Source: a virus
DNA length: 20,132 nt
IMG/VR virus record: IMGVR_UViG_3300017744_000211
Coordinates: 1-20,132 of that record
Direction: 5' to 3' (one strand)
Shown: in pieces, positions 5,359-12,657 of the stretch
Position numbering within the stretch: the first letter of the stretch is position 1
How the letters are laid out: each line of letters starts with the position of its first letter
The notes under the pieces: generated by a model
Database searches by the model: none
What the model was told of the DNA's origin: nothing
What the model saw: the letters and a program-made list of their open reading frames with translations, nothing else
Program-made: the position numbers and the translations under genes

Positions 5359-6572
5359 AAAATCTCTATATCGCTCCATTTCCTAAAATCTTTACTACTG
5401 TGTAACACTAAGGTAGTAACGCCGGGTAAACTTTCGTCGCCCCCGCTTTCTTCAAAATATTGGCTACCGTTGTCTATTGTGTTAGCCCCTAACAATAAAC
5501 GCCTATCGGTTTCTTTACTCCAATGGTGGTGGTAATGCCCTACTAAAAGTACACTAGTAGAGTAAAAACCACCTTTACTAGGCTTACTAGCCATTTTATT
5601 AAACCAATTTTCTACACGGCCGGCCGGTGTCGTTCCGCGCCGAGCTTGGTGACCGTGGGCTATCGTAAGTACGGTACCCGGTAAAACTTCAACACTATAG
5701 GCCAAACTTTGATCGGGTATCGTAAATTTAACGTGTTTTTTACTAGGGTCGGCTTTTAATATCTGTGCTACTTCATCAAACAGTTCGCCGTCTTTATTGT
5801 CGCCAAAGGTTGTATAAGCCTTATTACCTATTCTTTTTTCGCCGTGGTTACCTAATGCACATAACCCTAACACCTCATTAAAATCTTTACTAAATGTATT
5901 AAATGCGTCTAATAACATTTGCCGGGCAACTGTTTTTTGTTGACGTTCATCTAATACTGTTGTAAAAGTTTGCATAGGGTAATGGCCGGAACACGATTCA
6001 ACTAAATCTCCTAAACCTACAATAATTAATTTATCTAAATCTTCTTTATATTTATGTTTTAAGTGTCTTATTTGTAGTTTTATACTTACTAAGCTAGCGT
6101 AATACCTTTTAAGCATTTCTTCGCTACCCTCTTTTCCTACTTGCCAATCGCTCATACATATAACAAAAGCTTTTTTATTTTTTGTTTTTTTTAGATCTAC
6201 GGGCTTTTTACGTTTAGCCCCGTTTATTAGTCTTTTTAATTCTTTATCATCGTATTTATTATCTTTACGCGCGTATATGTTAGCTTTAAAATAATAAAAA
6301 TTTTGTATACCCTCATTACCCCAACCCTGCCACGTTCTAAAGTTTACGGGATCATCTTCACGGACATAAAAATCTTTATGAGCGTCTTTACCAAGCCAAA
6401 AATCTATCCACTCGTTCCAATTAGGGTTTCCTTGCGGTATAGCTTTAGTAGTAATACTACCTTTAGACCCGTTCATTTCTACGCCGGGTACCCAACTACC
6501 GTCCGGTTTTACTTTATTACCTTTAGCCGTAGGTACGTCATTCCTAGTAGCGGCAAATTTTTCTAAATCCAT
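5355..6572 (-). CDS. Calcineurin-like metallophosphoesterase
   Basis: A 405-residue protein with an ordered set of metallophosphoesterase motifs: DWQ (142-144, with Gln in place of the common DxH histidine), GLGDLVE (Asp189), GNH (241-243), AHGH (305-308) and GHYHHH (345-350). The first ~130 residues are a separate region (WQGWGNEGIQNFYYFKANIY) with no motif I can name. Phages often carry such an enzyme; candidate substrates include DNA ends (Mre11/SbcD-like), cyclic nucleotides or phosphoproteins, and the sequence does not decide. It sits between a small unknown gene (TAATG) and the endolysin (overlap), so it is expressed with the lysis genes. The Gln substitution is also seen in some active Mre11-like phage enzymes, as I recall. 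Confidence 0.82.
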   Translation of the reverse strand: MDLEKFAATRNDVPTAKGNKVKPDGSWVPGVEMNGSKGSITTKAIPQGNPNWNEWIDFWLGKDAHKDFYVREDDPVNFRTWQGWGNEGIQNFYYFKANIYARKDNKYDDKELKRLINGAKRKKPVDLKKTKNKKAFVICMSDWQVGKEGSEEMLKRYYASLVSIKLQIRHLKHKYKEDLDKLIIVGLGDLVESCSGHYPMQTFTTVLDERQQKTVARQMLLDAFNTFSKDFNEVLGLCALGNHGEKRIGNKAYTTFGDNKDGELFDEVAQILKADPSKKHVKFTIPDQSLAYSVEVLPGTVLTIAHGHQARRGTTPAGRVENWFNKMASKPSKGGFYSTSVLLVGHYHHHWSKETDRRLLLGANTIDNGSQYFEESGGDESLPGVTTLVLHSSKDFRKWSDIEIL

Positions 6573-6841
6573 TATAAAGTTAGGTTATTTTCTTCGGCTA
6601 TACGTGCAATAATTTTGCGTAAACCCTCTTTACTTACCATATTAAACCCTAAATGTAGATTACAATATTCAGCTAATGTTAAATAGTTGTACCTATAAGC
6701 CCCGGGCTCATTTTGTTTTGTTTTAGCCTCTTTTAAAAGATCTATAATAATCTTAGTGTAGGCCGGATATTTATTTTCAAATTTACGTTTACTAGAAATA
6801 CTTTTTTTATTAACAAAAGTTTCTAAATTAACTTTAGTCAT
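6572..6841 (-). CDS. Hypothetical protein, 89 aa, first gene of the lysis unit
   Basis: A basic, helical 89-residue protein. The middle (TKIIIDLLKEAKTK, then LTLAEYCNLHLGF, then SKEGLRKIIARIAEENN) looks like a small helix-turn-helix or winged-helix domain, which would suit a transcription regulator or DNA-packaging accessory, but this is only a shape-based guess. It is the first gene after the terminator at 6905-6938 and a -10-like element, so it likely heads the unit with the phosphoesterase, endolysin and holin. The stop overlaps the next ATG (TAATG). Confidence 0.55.
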   Translation of the reverse strand: MTKVNLETFVNKKSISSKRKFENKYPAYTKIIIDLLKEAKTKQNEPGAYRYNYLTLAEYCNLHLGFNMVSKEGLRKIIARIAEENNLTL

Positions 6842-6864
6842 AAAGCCCCGTTTCTTATATAACT

Positions 6865-6887
6865 ATTATATCGGTTATCTATGACAA
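6865..6887 (-). promoter_or_regulatory. Possible promoter elements for the lysis unit
   Basis: On the minus strand, TATAAT at 6870-6865 lies 23 bases upstream of the ATG at 6841 and downstream of a terminator. A TTGTCA hexamer (6887-6882) is only 11 bp upstream, too close for a standard sigma-70 spacing, so only the -10 is convincing. A terminator followed at once by an AT-rich -10 and a new coding unit supports a promoter here. Confidence 0.35.
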
Positions 6888-6904
6888 ATAAAGCTTGGGG
6901 ATAT

Positions 6905-6938
6905 AAAAAAACCCGGCTAATTAAACCGGGTTTTTTTT
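6905..6938. terminator. Intrinsic terminator at the end of the late operon
   Basis: Seven A's plus CCCGG (6905-6916) pair with CCGGG plus seven T's (6926-6937) across a 9-base loop, and a T-tract follows. On the minus strand it also ends in a T-tract, so it is bidirectional. It separates the tail-side genes ending at 7103 from the lysis unit starting at 6841. Same architecture as the terminators at 4283-4336 and 16344-16376. Confidence 0.8.
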
Positions 6939-6972
6939 AATCTTTTACAATCGTAACTTATTTAGATTAGGC

Positions 6973-7021
6973 AGGTAGTACCTTTAGTTTTCGAGGGTTT
7001 CGCTCTTCATTTTTACTACCT
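6973..7021. other. Inverted repeat in the 261-base gap before the late terminator
   Basis: The gap 6842-7102 has no ordinary gene. Within it, AGGTAGTA (6973-6980) and TACTACCT (7014-7021) are perfect 8-bp inverted arms. Inside the 33-base loop, GAG and CTC can pair around a GGTTTCG turn. It lies about 35 bases upstream (minus strand) of the terminator at 6905-6938. It could be a transcript-end structure, an attenuator or a protein site. The rest of the gap (7022-7102) is featureless AT-rich sequence. Confidence 0.4.
6984..7010 (-). other. Eight-codon leader-like ORF (MKSETLEN)
   Basis: The minus strand reads TAGGTAGTAAAAATG and then seven further codons to TAA. The leader is close to those of the genes at 4119 (TAGGAGGTAAAAATG) and 16974 (TAGGGAGTAAAAATG). 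The frame sits inside the hairpin at 6973-7021 and upstream of a terminator, so it may be a leader peptide or the remnant of a deleted gene that kept its ribosome-binding leader. It may also be chance. Confidence 0.25.
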
Positions 7022-7102
7022 ATTAGGTTTACCCCTAAATTAAGTTTCAATACTCTAAATATAGCCGTTTAAAAAAAAGTTGCCAATCAAAAACAAGTTA
7101 TT

Positions 7103-7585
7103 TTAATGTCCGTGACCTGCGGCCTCTAGATAAGCTAATCTAGATTTTAAATCGTTAAGTTCCCACATATTATTATTAACACTTTGTATTTGTGTTTCTA
7201 CCCTAGTTAATGAATCGTTTAGTTCTTGATACTCCCATTTTTCTAATAAATAATATCTATCTAGATCAAAACCGCCGTCCCTTACTTGTTGTTCTAAGTT
7301 AAATAAATTAGCCTGTAGGGTAGCCATTTCCTCATTAAACCTGCCTACATTTTGTGCCGCCATTTCTAACGCTTGTATTTTTTCATAAAGTACTGCTATG
7401 TCGTTTTGAACGTATGTACTTTCTTTTAATGTATTAAATTCGTATTCGATATTATTCATACGGTCATCTATACCCTGTAAAGTATTAACAATATCTGCTG
7501 CGGTACTAAGCCCGGTACCTATAGTACCCATTAAAGCAATCGCCGTAGCTATTAGGCCTATGTTATCTTTTATTTTACTTAGCAT
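7103..7585 (-). CDS. Membrane-anchored coiled-coil protein, 160 aa
   Basis: The N-terminus has a short basic start (MLSKIKDN) and then a hydrophobic helix (IGLIATAIALMGTIGTGL, residues about 9-26), fit for a signal anchor. Nearly all the rest is heptad-like coiled coil (residues about 30-150: IDDRMNNIEYEFNTLKES, IQALEMAAQNVGRF, LNDLKSRLAYLEAAGHGH). It ends GHGH. One N-terminal anchor plus a long periplasm- or wall-facing coiled coil resembles spanin-like or anchor proteins, but gram-positive-type hosts lack an outer membrane, so the role is unclear. It is the last gene before the structured gap and terminator, and clusters with two other small coiled-coil/membrane genes. Confidence 0.6.
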   Translation of the reverse strand: MLSKIKDNIGLIATAIALMGTIGTGLSTAADIVNTLQGIDDRMNNIEYEFNTLKESTYVQNDIAVLYEKIQALEMAAQNVGRFNEEMATLQANLFNLEQQVRDGGFDLDRYYLLEKWEYQELNDSLTRVETQIQSVNNNMWELNDLKSRLAYLEAAGHGH

Positions 7586-7634
7586 TATTAATAGGACAAG
7601 CGCTACAAATACCGTTACATAATCCGCAAATCAT
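7575..7634 (-). CDS. Four-cysteine micropeptide, 19 aa
   Basis: The frame MICGLCNGICSACPINNAK starts at an ATG (7634-7632) directly abutting the previous stop (TAAATG) and ends with TAA at 7575, 11 bases inside the next gene. It therefore fills the gap between two genes exactly. The spacing C-x2-C-x3-C-x2-C is a plausible metal-binding knuckle. No Shine-Dalgarno is obvious, but translation could be coupled to the upstream stop. Such a tiny frame needs peptide or conservation evidence; four cysteines in 19 codons is unlikely by chance in an AT-rich genome. Confidence 0.45.
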   Translation of the reverse strand: MICGLCNGICSACPINNAK

Positions 7635-7847
7635 TTATCCACCAATTTTCCAAATTATTTCGGTAATTTCACTATCTATATTTTGTATTATGCTTAATAC
7701 GTCGCCTAACTTGTTATTAGAATTTATAACTTCAACTTGTAGGGCGGTGACTTCTTGTTGTAAGTCGTTAACTGTTTTAAATAACCAAGCTACTAAACCC
7801 GCGAGGCCACCCTGTAATATTTGACTAAGATCTACTTTGGCTTTCAC
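7635..7847 (-). CDS. Small coiled-coil, membrane-associated protein, 70 aa
   Basis: I choose the GTG at 7847, which forms a GTGA overlap with the preceding stop, over a GTG at 7895 that would add 16 residues. Residues about 7-24 (LSQILQGGLAGLVAWLFKTV) are hydrophobic to amphipathic and the rest is heptad-like (LQQEVTALQVEVINSNNKLGDVLSIIQNI), ending EIIWKIGG. It belongs with the two neighbouring membrane/coiled-coil genes and may form a complex with them. No family named with certainty; XhlA-like accessory lysis proteins are one possibility. Confidence 0.5.
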   Translation of the reverse strand: MKAKVDLSQILQGGLAGLVAWLFKTVNDLQQEVTALQVEVINSNNKLGDVLSIIQNIDSEITEIIWKIGG

Positions 7848-8026
7848 ATTAACACCGTTATTAAAGTAGCTATAGATATACCGGCTATTATCCACCCGTA
7901 AATTTCAGCCCGTGTAGGCCTTGTATTAATATCGGCTTGTAGCCTATCGAGTTTATTATGTATTTTTTCTAGATCTAACATAATTTTAGACGTCATCTCT
8001 TTTTGGGTGTAATTATTCTCGCTCAT
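7844..8026 (-). CDS. XhlA-like small protein: coiled coil plus C-terminal membrane helix, 60 aa
   Basis: Residues about 10-35 (TSKIMLDLEKIHNKLDRLQADI) are a charged coiled coil. Residues 42-60 (IYGWIIAGISIATLITVLM) are a C-terminal transmembrane helix ending directly at the stop. Length and layout match the haemolysin XhlA-type proteins that act beside holins in gram-positive phages. If so, the phage has holin-like functions at two separate sites. The start (ATG, 14-base overlap with the HNH gene) is not preceded by a strong ribosome-binding site. Confidence 0.5.
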   Translation of the reverse strand: MSENNYTQKEMTSKIMLDLEKIHNKLDRLQADINTRPTRAEIYGWIIAGISIATLITVLM

Positions 8027-8285
8027 ATTCTAAGTAAGATTTTAGCAGTACCCGGAACTCTCTTTTAGCGTATGATATAGTACGACCGTCGTAAATATCG
8101 TGGTGTAATTTACATAGCATAGCTACATTATTTATATCGTATTTACGGGTAGGGTTGCCTCCCATACCTATATCTTTTAAATGCGCTAGCTCTAATTTTT
8201 GGTCGTAGTTAATACATTCCGGCCATTCGCAACGGTTATTAGCTCGCTCTAATGCTATTAGGCGCATTTCCTGAAGTTTAGTCAC
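8013..8285 (-). CDS. HNH endonuclease-type protein, 90 aa
   Basis: It starts at a GTG (GTGA overlap with the previous stop). The HNH pattern is clear: Cys19-x4-Cys24 (CEWPEC), LELAHLKDIGMGG (His35), NNVAMLC (Asn53, Cys58) and KLHHDIYDG (His61/His62). The four metal-ligand positions are C19, C24, C58 and a His. HNH proteins nick or cut DNA and in HK97-type phages assist terminase in packaging. Here it sits at the far end of the tail genes among membrane-protein genes, so it may instead be a free-standing homing-type nuclease. Confidence 0.8.
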   Translation of the reverse strand: MTKLQEMRLIALERANNRCEWPECINYDQKLELAHLKDIGMGGNPTRKYDINNVAMLCKLHHDIYDGRTISYAKREFRVLLKSYLEYERE

Positions 8286-8989
8286 TTAAATTTCTTTTTA
8301 GTCCATATTTTATTTACGTAATGGTTTATAGCATATCTACCAAAGCTATTTTGCTCTTGTAAATAATAAGCACCGTCCTCAAAAAAATCACTTACCATTT
8401 CCCAATTATCTCTTTTAAATGGTATAACTTGAGCTAAAGGGGTACCGTGTTTAATTATGCCTTTATGGTTTTTGGAAACCCAAACGGGTAAAGCAAAAGC
8501 TGAAATATTATTGTCGGTATCTACTACCCCTGCTACCGCTTTAAAGGGTAGTTTATTAAAACCTAACGGGCTAATTATTAAAGATGAATAACCTTTAGGG
8601 GTAATTGGTATACGCCTATACGTATATTTAGCTACTTGCGGGTAATAACCGTAAGGGGTATCTATTTTAGAGGTGTGTTCAGCGTGAGGCTCCATAATAC
8701 TTTCTTGGGTTTTCCAACTTAGATCCCAATTATCGTTTTTATGTTTTAAAACTATATCGTATTGAGTTTCAATAATATATCCCAAAGTTAAAGCGTCTAA
8801 CATAGGTACGCACTTTTTATATGTACTATTTGTTAAATTAGCGGTAACTTCTATTTCATCTACTTTTTTAGTATCGCCGTAAATATTTATGTCTTTAAAC
8901 CATTTAGGTAGTTTTTTATTTGCCGGAATGGGCATTTGATCAAGTGTTTCGTATTTTTTTTCTGTAGCTTTAAATATTATTTTTTTCAT
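8282..8989 (-). CDS. Conserved-looking phage protein of unknown function, 235 aa
   Basis: A 235-residue Trp/Tyr/Lys-rich protein with no signal or membrane segment. Notable segments are MPIPANKKLPKWFKDI near residue 19 and GTPLAQVIPFKRDNW near residue 181, the latter resembling a segment I associate with uncharacterised proteins of marine myo- and siphophages. Location after the tail fibre genes suggests a virion or tail-assembly role, but no domain confirms it. The stop overlaps the GTG of the HNH gene. Recognition is from memory of sequence style, so low weight. Confidence 0.55.
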   Translation of the reverse strand: MKKIIFKATEKKYETLDQMPIPANKKLPKWFKDINIYGDTKKVDEIEVTANLTNSTYKKCVPMLDALTLGYIIETQYDIVLKHKNDNWDLSWKTQESIMEPHAEHTSKIDTPYGYYPQVAKYTYRRIPITPKGYSSLIISPLGFNKLPFKAVAGVVDTDNNISAFALPVWVSKNHKGIIKHGTPLAQVIPFKRDNWEMVSDFFEDGAYYLQEQNSFGRYAINHYVNKIWTKKKFK

Positions 8990-9018
8990 AAAACTATATT
9001 AGCTTTATAAAGAATTTT

Positions 9019-9483
9019 TTATTCTACCTTTTCATAAATTTCAAGTTCACCGTTCCAACGGTATAAATCCCAAGTTACTTCTTCTTCATTCCACATATAA
9101 TTTTCGGTTTCGGCGTTATAATCTGGTTTTTCCGTAGGCGCAACCCAATTACCTAAGTTTCCTATAGTTTCATCGTAAACCCAACTTTCAAACGGTTTAA
9201 CCGGTGTAAAAATATCTTCGGTTGGTTTATATATGGCGTTTATACCTGCAAAATTTCCTCTAAATGCTTTACTTTGGTCATCGCCTGTTTCCATAGTTAA
9301 AGGGTCAATATAAACATTATCGTAAGTATTAAAAGAAGTACGTTTACAAGTTAAACCCTCTCTTTTAGTTTCGTAATATTCTTCCCAATTACTAAAACCC
9401 TCGGGTGTAGCCTCATCTTCATTTTTACCCGTTATTACTTCAACTACTATATTTTCTTCATTTATAAATGCAAAATGTCCCAT
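9019..9483 (-). CDS. Tail fibre-associated hypothetical protein, 154 aa
   Basis: A TTG at 9495 is possible, but the ATG at 9483 is the better start: GGAG lies six bases upstream and the product then begins MGHFAFINEENIVVEVITGKNED. That opening (MGHFA-x-INxxNxVxxVI) is the style of proteins next to fibre genes in marine phages. The rest is acidic and Trp/Tyr-rich (WEEYYETKREG, GINAIYKPTED, MWNEEEVTWDLYRWNGE), with beta-type segments. It overlaps the end of the glycine-rich gene. Virion or fibre-assembly role inferred from context. Confidence 0.6.
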   Translation of the reverse strand: MGHFAFINEENIVVEVITGKNEDEATPEGFSNWEEYYETKREGLTCKRTSFNTYDNVYIDPLTMETGDDQSKAFRGNFAGINAIYKPTEDIFTPVKPFESWVYDETIGNLGNWVAPTEKPDYNAETENYMWNEEEVTWDLYRWNGELEIYEKVE

Positions 9484-9484
9484 A

Positions 9485-10480
9485 TTATGCTCCAAACTGC
9501 ACGGTATCTGTCCCGGCTGTAAATTGTATAATTTTTTCGTGGTTAGGGTAGTCTAGTGTTTCGGTAAATGTAAGACCACTAGCATTATTGCAATTCCAAT
9601 CTAGAGGAACTCTAGCTATGACTATTCCACTACCGCCAGCACCGGAGTTTGAGGAAGTGTTACAATTACCACCGCCGCCACCACCACCTTTATTAACAAT
9701 TCCTGCTCTTGAATTTGAGTGACCTGTTCCGGACGACGATCCTCCACCACCGGTAGCAGTATCACTAGGGCTATTAGAAGTTAAATCATTTGAGGATCCC
9801 TTACCTCCACCTGCACGACCGACCGAAGTTCCTGTAATTGATGAATATAAACCTACACCACCATTAATAACACCACCCGAACAAGACATTCTCGCCGGTG
9901 TAGTACTAGCACCACCACCGCCACCTGTACCTAAATAATGATTAGGACAAATTCCGGGTCCATTGAGGCCGGGTCCACCATTTTTACCTTGGTTAGCTGT
10001 TCCGGACGCTGCACCGTGATAATGGCTTGCGCCACCGCCCGAGCCACCTGAACGAGCGCCACCACTTGTAGCACTTGATCCTCCGCCACCACCGGCAGAA
10101 GTAATACTTCCAAAAACGCTATCGTTACCCGTTACGCCTATACCACTATTGCTAGTAGCTGTTCCGCCTGCACCGATTGTAATTGTAATATCTGTATTAG
10201 GAGTTACGGTTAAAGGTGTTTCCGTTGAGGAGCCAGCACCACTATCTTCGCTAGCGTATGAATTTCTATAACCCCCGGCACCACCGGCACCGCCTGCGGC
10301 TAATGAAAAACCACTACCACCACTACCACCGCCCGCTATAACTAAATATTGTACGGGGTATTCGGATAAAGACCACCCGTTGTCGGCTTGTAAATCTATA
10401 ATATCGTTAACTTGAAAAACCCCTGAATTTTTAGCCGTATTTTGCGTAGGTACCGCTCCCGTATAACCGTATTCTGACAT
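9485..10480 (-). CDS. Glycine-rich tail tip / adhesin-like protein, 331 aa
   Basis: Residues about 44-290 are dominated by Gly/Ser with repeated GGGG blocks (YLVIAGGGSGGSGFS, GGAGGAGGYRNSY, GGGGGGGN) and end with GGSGIVIARVPLD and a short beta C-terminus. This is the typical glycine-rich phage tail protein (polyglycine II-type receptor-binding tips in T4-like gp38; GGGGAGGY...GGSGIVIIRY forms in marine phages). The N-terminal ~40 residues are non-repetitive and may attach it to the tail. The Gly codons make this the most GC-rich gene here. Role: likely receptor binding; host range may vary through the Gly loops. Confidence 0.75.
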   Translation of the reverse strand: MSEYGYTGAVPTQNTAKNSGVFQVNDIIDLQADNGWSLSEYPVQYLVIAGGGSGGSGFSLAAGGAGGAGGYRNSYASEDSGAGSSTETPLTVTPNTDITITIGAGGTATSNSGIGVTGNDSVFGSITSAGGGGGSSATSGGARSGGSGGGASHYHGAASGTANQGKNGGPGLNGPGICPNHYLGTGGGGGASTTPARMSCSGGVINGGVGLYSSITGTSVGRAGGGKGSSNDLTSNSPSDTATGGGGSSSGTGHSNSRAGIVNKGGGGGGGNCNTSSNSGAGGSGIVIARVPLDWNCNNASGLTFTETLDYPNHEKIIQFTAGTDTVQFGA

Positions 10481-10490
10481 ACTTTATCCT

Positions 10491-10835
10491 TTAGGTTGTA
10501 ATTTCTAAAACTGAAAGATAGGCCTCTAAATCGCCGGAAGACGCAACGCCTTGTATTTTAATTACTTCGCTTTGCTCTAATACGATTTTAGAATTACCCA
10601 TTAACTCCAATGAACTATCTGCAGGTACTAGCATAGTATGAGCTATTTCTGCTTTTTTAGTTGATCCGCCGGTTTCATAAATTGTAACCGTTACACTATC
10701 ATCATTAGTTCCGTCGATATTAGTCACTCTTAAACTCAAACCTATAGATACCGCTCCCGAACTTGCCGGCGCTGTATATAATGTTTGTTCGGAGTTTGTG
10801 ATTGCTATATCTGCTGTGTTAAATGTTTCCGCCAT
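10491..10835 (-). CDS. Virion protein, probable tail/fibre component, 114 aa
   Basis: A 114-residue beta-rich protein (ITNSEQTLYTAPASSGAVS, then RVTNIDGTNDDSVTVTIYE, then VPADSSLELMGNSKIVLEQ, then LSVLEITT). The order of strands is that of small jelly-roll or Ig-like virion proteins found next to fibre genes in aquatic phages. The start is preceded by AAAGGA. Ten bases separate it from the next gene. No specific family is named. Confidence 0.55.
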   Translation of the reverse strand: MAETFNTADIAITNSEQTLYTAPASSGAVSIGLSLRVTNIDGTNDDSVTVTIYETGGSTKKAEIAHTMLVPADSSLELMGNSKIVLEQSEVIKIQGVASSGDLEAYLSVLEITT

Positions 10836-10852
10836 TTTATATTATTCCTTTC

Positions 10853-11377
10853 TTATGATAAAGCTATAACTAAGCCTAAACTAACGCCACCGGCACCTGC
10901 ACTAAGTACACCGCCTGTCGCTGTAATTGTAGTTCCGTCGGCCATAGCCGTTGCTAAATCAGAAATACTTTCTTTTTTTGGATTGTTACTGTCATCTGCG
11001 TCAATTATTGCAATTGAATCATTAGCAACATTTACAGTAGCCGCAGCTAAACCATTAGGTGCAAATTTTAAAGTTGACGAAAATGCTCCCGAAGTTGCAG
11101 TTGCACCACCGCTTAAACCATCGGTTGCGTTTGTTGTTACTGTTATCCCTGTAATATCTCCCTCGCCGATAAAAGACGCCCAAGCCGACCCGTTATAAAA
11201 TTGTAAAACGTTGCTATCGGCTAAATAGCAAAACTGACCCTCTATAGGGCTTGTTATTTGTGCGTCTCTTGCCGTAGAGTTTGCAAAAATACCTATAGAT
11301 TGCTCCATTAAGTAATCATTAACATCTGCGGCCGTTAAAACTTCACCTGTTGAAAATACTTTAAAACCATTAGCCAT
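10853..11377 (-). CDS. Tail fibre-type protein with attachment-like N-terminus, 174 aa
   Basis: The N-terminus MANGFKVFSTGEVLTAADVN is a very recurrent opening of actinophage and marine-phage distal tail proteins, followed by QSIGIFANSTARDAQITSPIEGQFCYLADSN, a common fibre motif (range check, then FYNGSAW). Beyond residue 75 the sequence is a low-complexity Ala/Thr/Gly/Ser beta region typical of a short fibre shaft. It lies between the minor tail protein and other fibre genes. AAAGGA lies upstream of the ATG. No catalytic domain is visible. Confidence 0.65.
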   Translation of the reverse strand: MANGFKVFSTGEVLTAADVNDYLMEQSIGIFANSTARDAQITSPIEGQFCYLADSNVLQFYNGSAWASFIGEGDITGITVTTNATDGLSGGATATSGAFSSTLKFAPNGLAAATVNVANDSIAIIDADDSNNPKKESISDLATAMADGTTITATGGVLSAGAGGVSLGLVIALS

Positions 11378-11423
11378 ATTTTAAGTTTATCCTTTCTATA
11401 CTTATTACGTTGTTGTATGTCAT

Positions 11424-12656
11424 TTAATAACCTAATTTATCCGTATCTAATATACCAAATAAATTGTTATCTAGTCTCAAAAATGCTTGTTGGTTAGCGC
11501 TACTTAACTTATAACCTACCTTAAAAGTATCGGGCGTTATGTTATAAGAGATACTGTCTAAAGTTTCTAAACTTGTTATTTGGCTAGGGCTACCGGTACC
11601 GGGCGGGCTTAGTTCAATACTAACAATATCCCCGACTTCGCTAGCTAGTACTAAATTTTGATTACCTGTGCTTAGATCATTTACATTTACTTCTAAATTA
11701 TCAAAACGTAGTAACGCGTCTTTAAACTTACCTAATAAAAATTGTGCGGCCGAATTAACTTCTGTATCGCTATTATTTAAAAGACTACTACGAGTTAGGG
11801 TACGTATTAAATATTTTAATTGACTACCAACGTCTACCTGTGTTTGTGTAGACCCACCGGTACGCGTAAGGTTTACTATATTAAATATTTCGTTGTCATC
11901 TGTTATATAATCTACGCTTACGTAAGCTATATTACTTCCGTCATCGCTAAAAACTTTACTAGCGCTACTAGGAAAAGTCGTATGCCTGTTTTTAAATGTT
12001 AATTTACCGCTTTTACTCATAAATAGTAAACCGTTTTCACTTTGTTCTATACGTTGTAATAAACTTAAAGTATTCTCGGTTAGCCCGCTAATAGCCTGCA
12101 TTGTACTAATACCGGTTTCTATATCTCTATTACTTGTACTAAATTTAACGCTATTGTTATTTAAAACTTCATTTATTAATGCACCGCTATCTGTACTACT
12201 AAAAGATTGGTTTATTAATTCAGTATTGTTAATTTTCATAAAAGCGTCAAAACCTGTAAAAGTAGCAAAAGAGTTATTACTATCCGGATAATTAATGCTT
12301 ATATCGGCTACAAAACCAACAAATAGGTCTTCATAATTACTACCGCCGTCCGTTGTAGCGTCTACGTGCATAATTATAAATGGCTCTATACCGGGGTAGT
12401 ACGGGCTAGCCGTATTAGTATTTTCGTACTTACGGGCGTTATTTAATAATTTTATAGCACAACTACCTGTAAAAAAACTATCTAGGTCTTTAGACCTACC
12501 ACGGCTTATAGCTATATTTTGAACGTCGCTTGTAACATCTGTAAGGGTTGTAGCCCCTCCTAATTGCCCGGTATCTAATACCCCTCTAACTAAATCGTCT
12601 AGGGTAAAGGTATCGGGCGTAAATCCTAATCTAACGCGTACCGTAGGTTGCGCCAT
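11424..12656 (-). CDS. Minor tail protein, 410 aa
   Basis: Follows the tape measure gene after one base. The N-terminal ~120 residues (MAQPTVRVRLGFTPDTFTL, then DVTSDVQNIAISRGRSKDLD, then LFVGFVADISINYP) match the style of actinophage minor tail or distal-tail proteins with a repeated jelly-roll and a GRS-type loop. The middle carries LLQRIEQSENGLLFMSKSGKL, a segment common to baseplate hub-like minor tail proteins. The C-terminal part has beta repeats ending in a coil. It probably forms the tail tip that joins tube to fibres. The assignment is by position plus motif. Confidence 0.75.
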   Translation of the reverse strand: MAQPTVRVRLGFTPDTFTLDDLVRGVLDTGQLGGATTLTDVTSDVQNIAISRGRSKDLDSFFTGSCAIKLLNNARKYENTNTASPYYPGIEPFIIMHVDATTDGGSNYEDLFVGFVADISINYPDSNNSFATFTGFDAFMKINNTELINQSFSSTDSGALINEVLNNNSVKFSTSNRDIETGISTMQAISGLTENTLSLLQRIEQSENGLLFMSKSGKLTFKNRHTTFPSSASKVFSDDGSNIAYVSVDYITDDNEIFNIVNLTRTGGSTQTQVDVGSQLKYLIRTLTRSSLLNNSDTEVNSAAQFLLGKFKDALLRFDNLEVNVNDLSTGNQNLVLASEVGDIVSIELSPPGTGSPSQITSLETLDSISYNITPDTFKVGYKLSSANQQAFLRLDNNLFGILDTDKLGY

Positions 12657-12657
12657 T

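Noticed and set aside
5614-5630. GC-rich near-palindrome (ACACGGCCGGCCGGTGT) in an AT-rich genome
   Set aside because: It lies within the phosphoesterase coding sequence for Thr-Pro-Ala-Gly-Arg, a conserved-looking segment, and has one imperfect pair; coding constraint is a sufficient explanation.
9931-10113. Minus-strand frame rich in Val/Ala/Gln inside the glycine-rich gene
   Set aside because: It is the other reading frame of Gly-codon repeats (GGT/GGA), which gives low-complexity shadows; no independent start signal.
10785-11198. Plus-strand ORF of 137 codons opposite the fibre and virion genes
   Set aside because: Pro/Ala/Val-rich antisense shadow of Thr/Gly-rich beta proteins, no ribosome-binding site, overlaps two well-supported genes.
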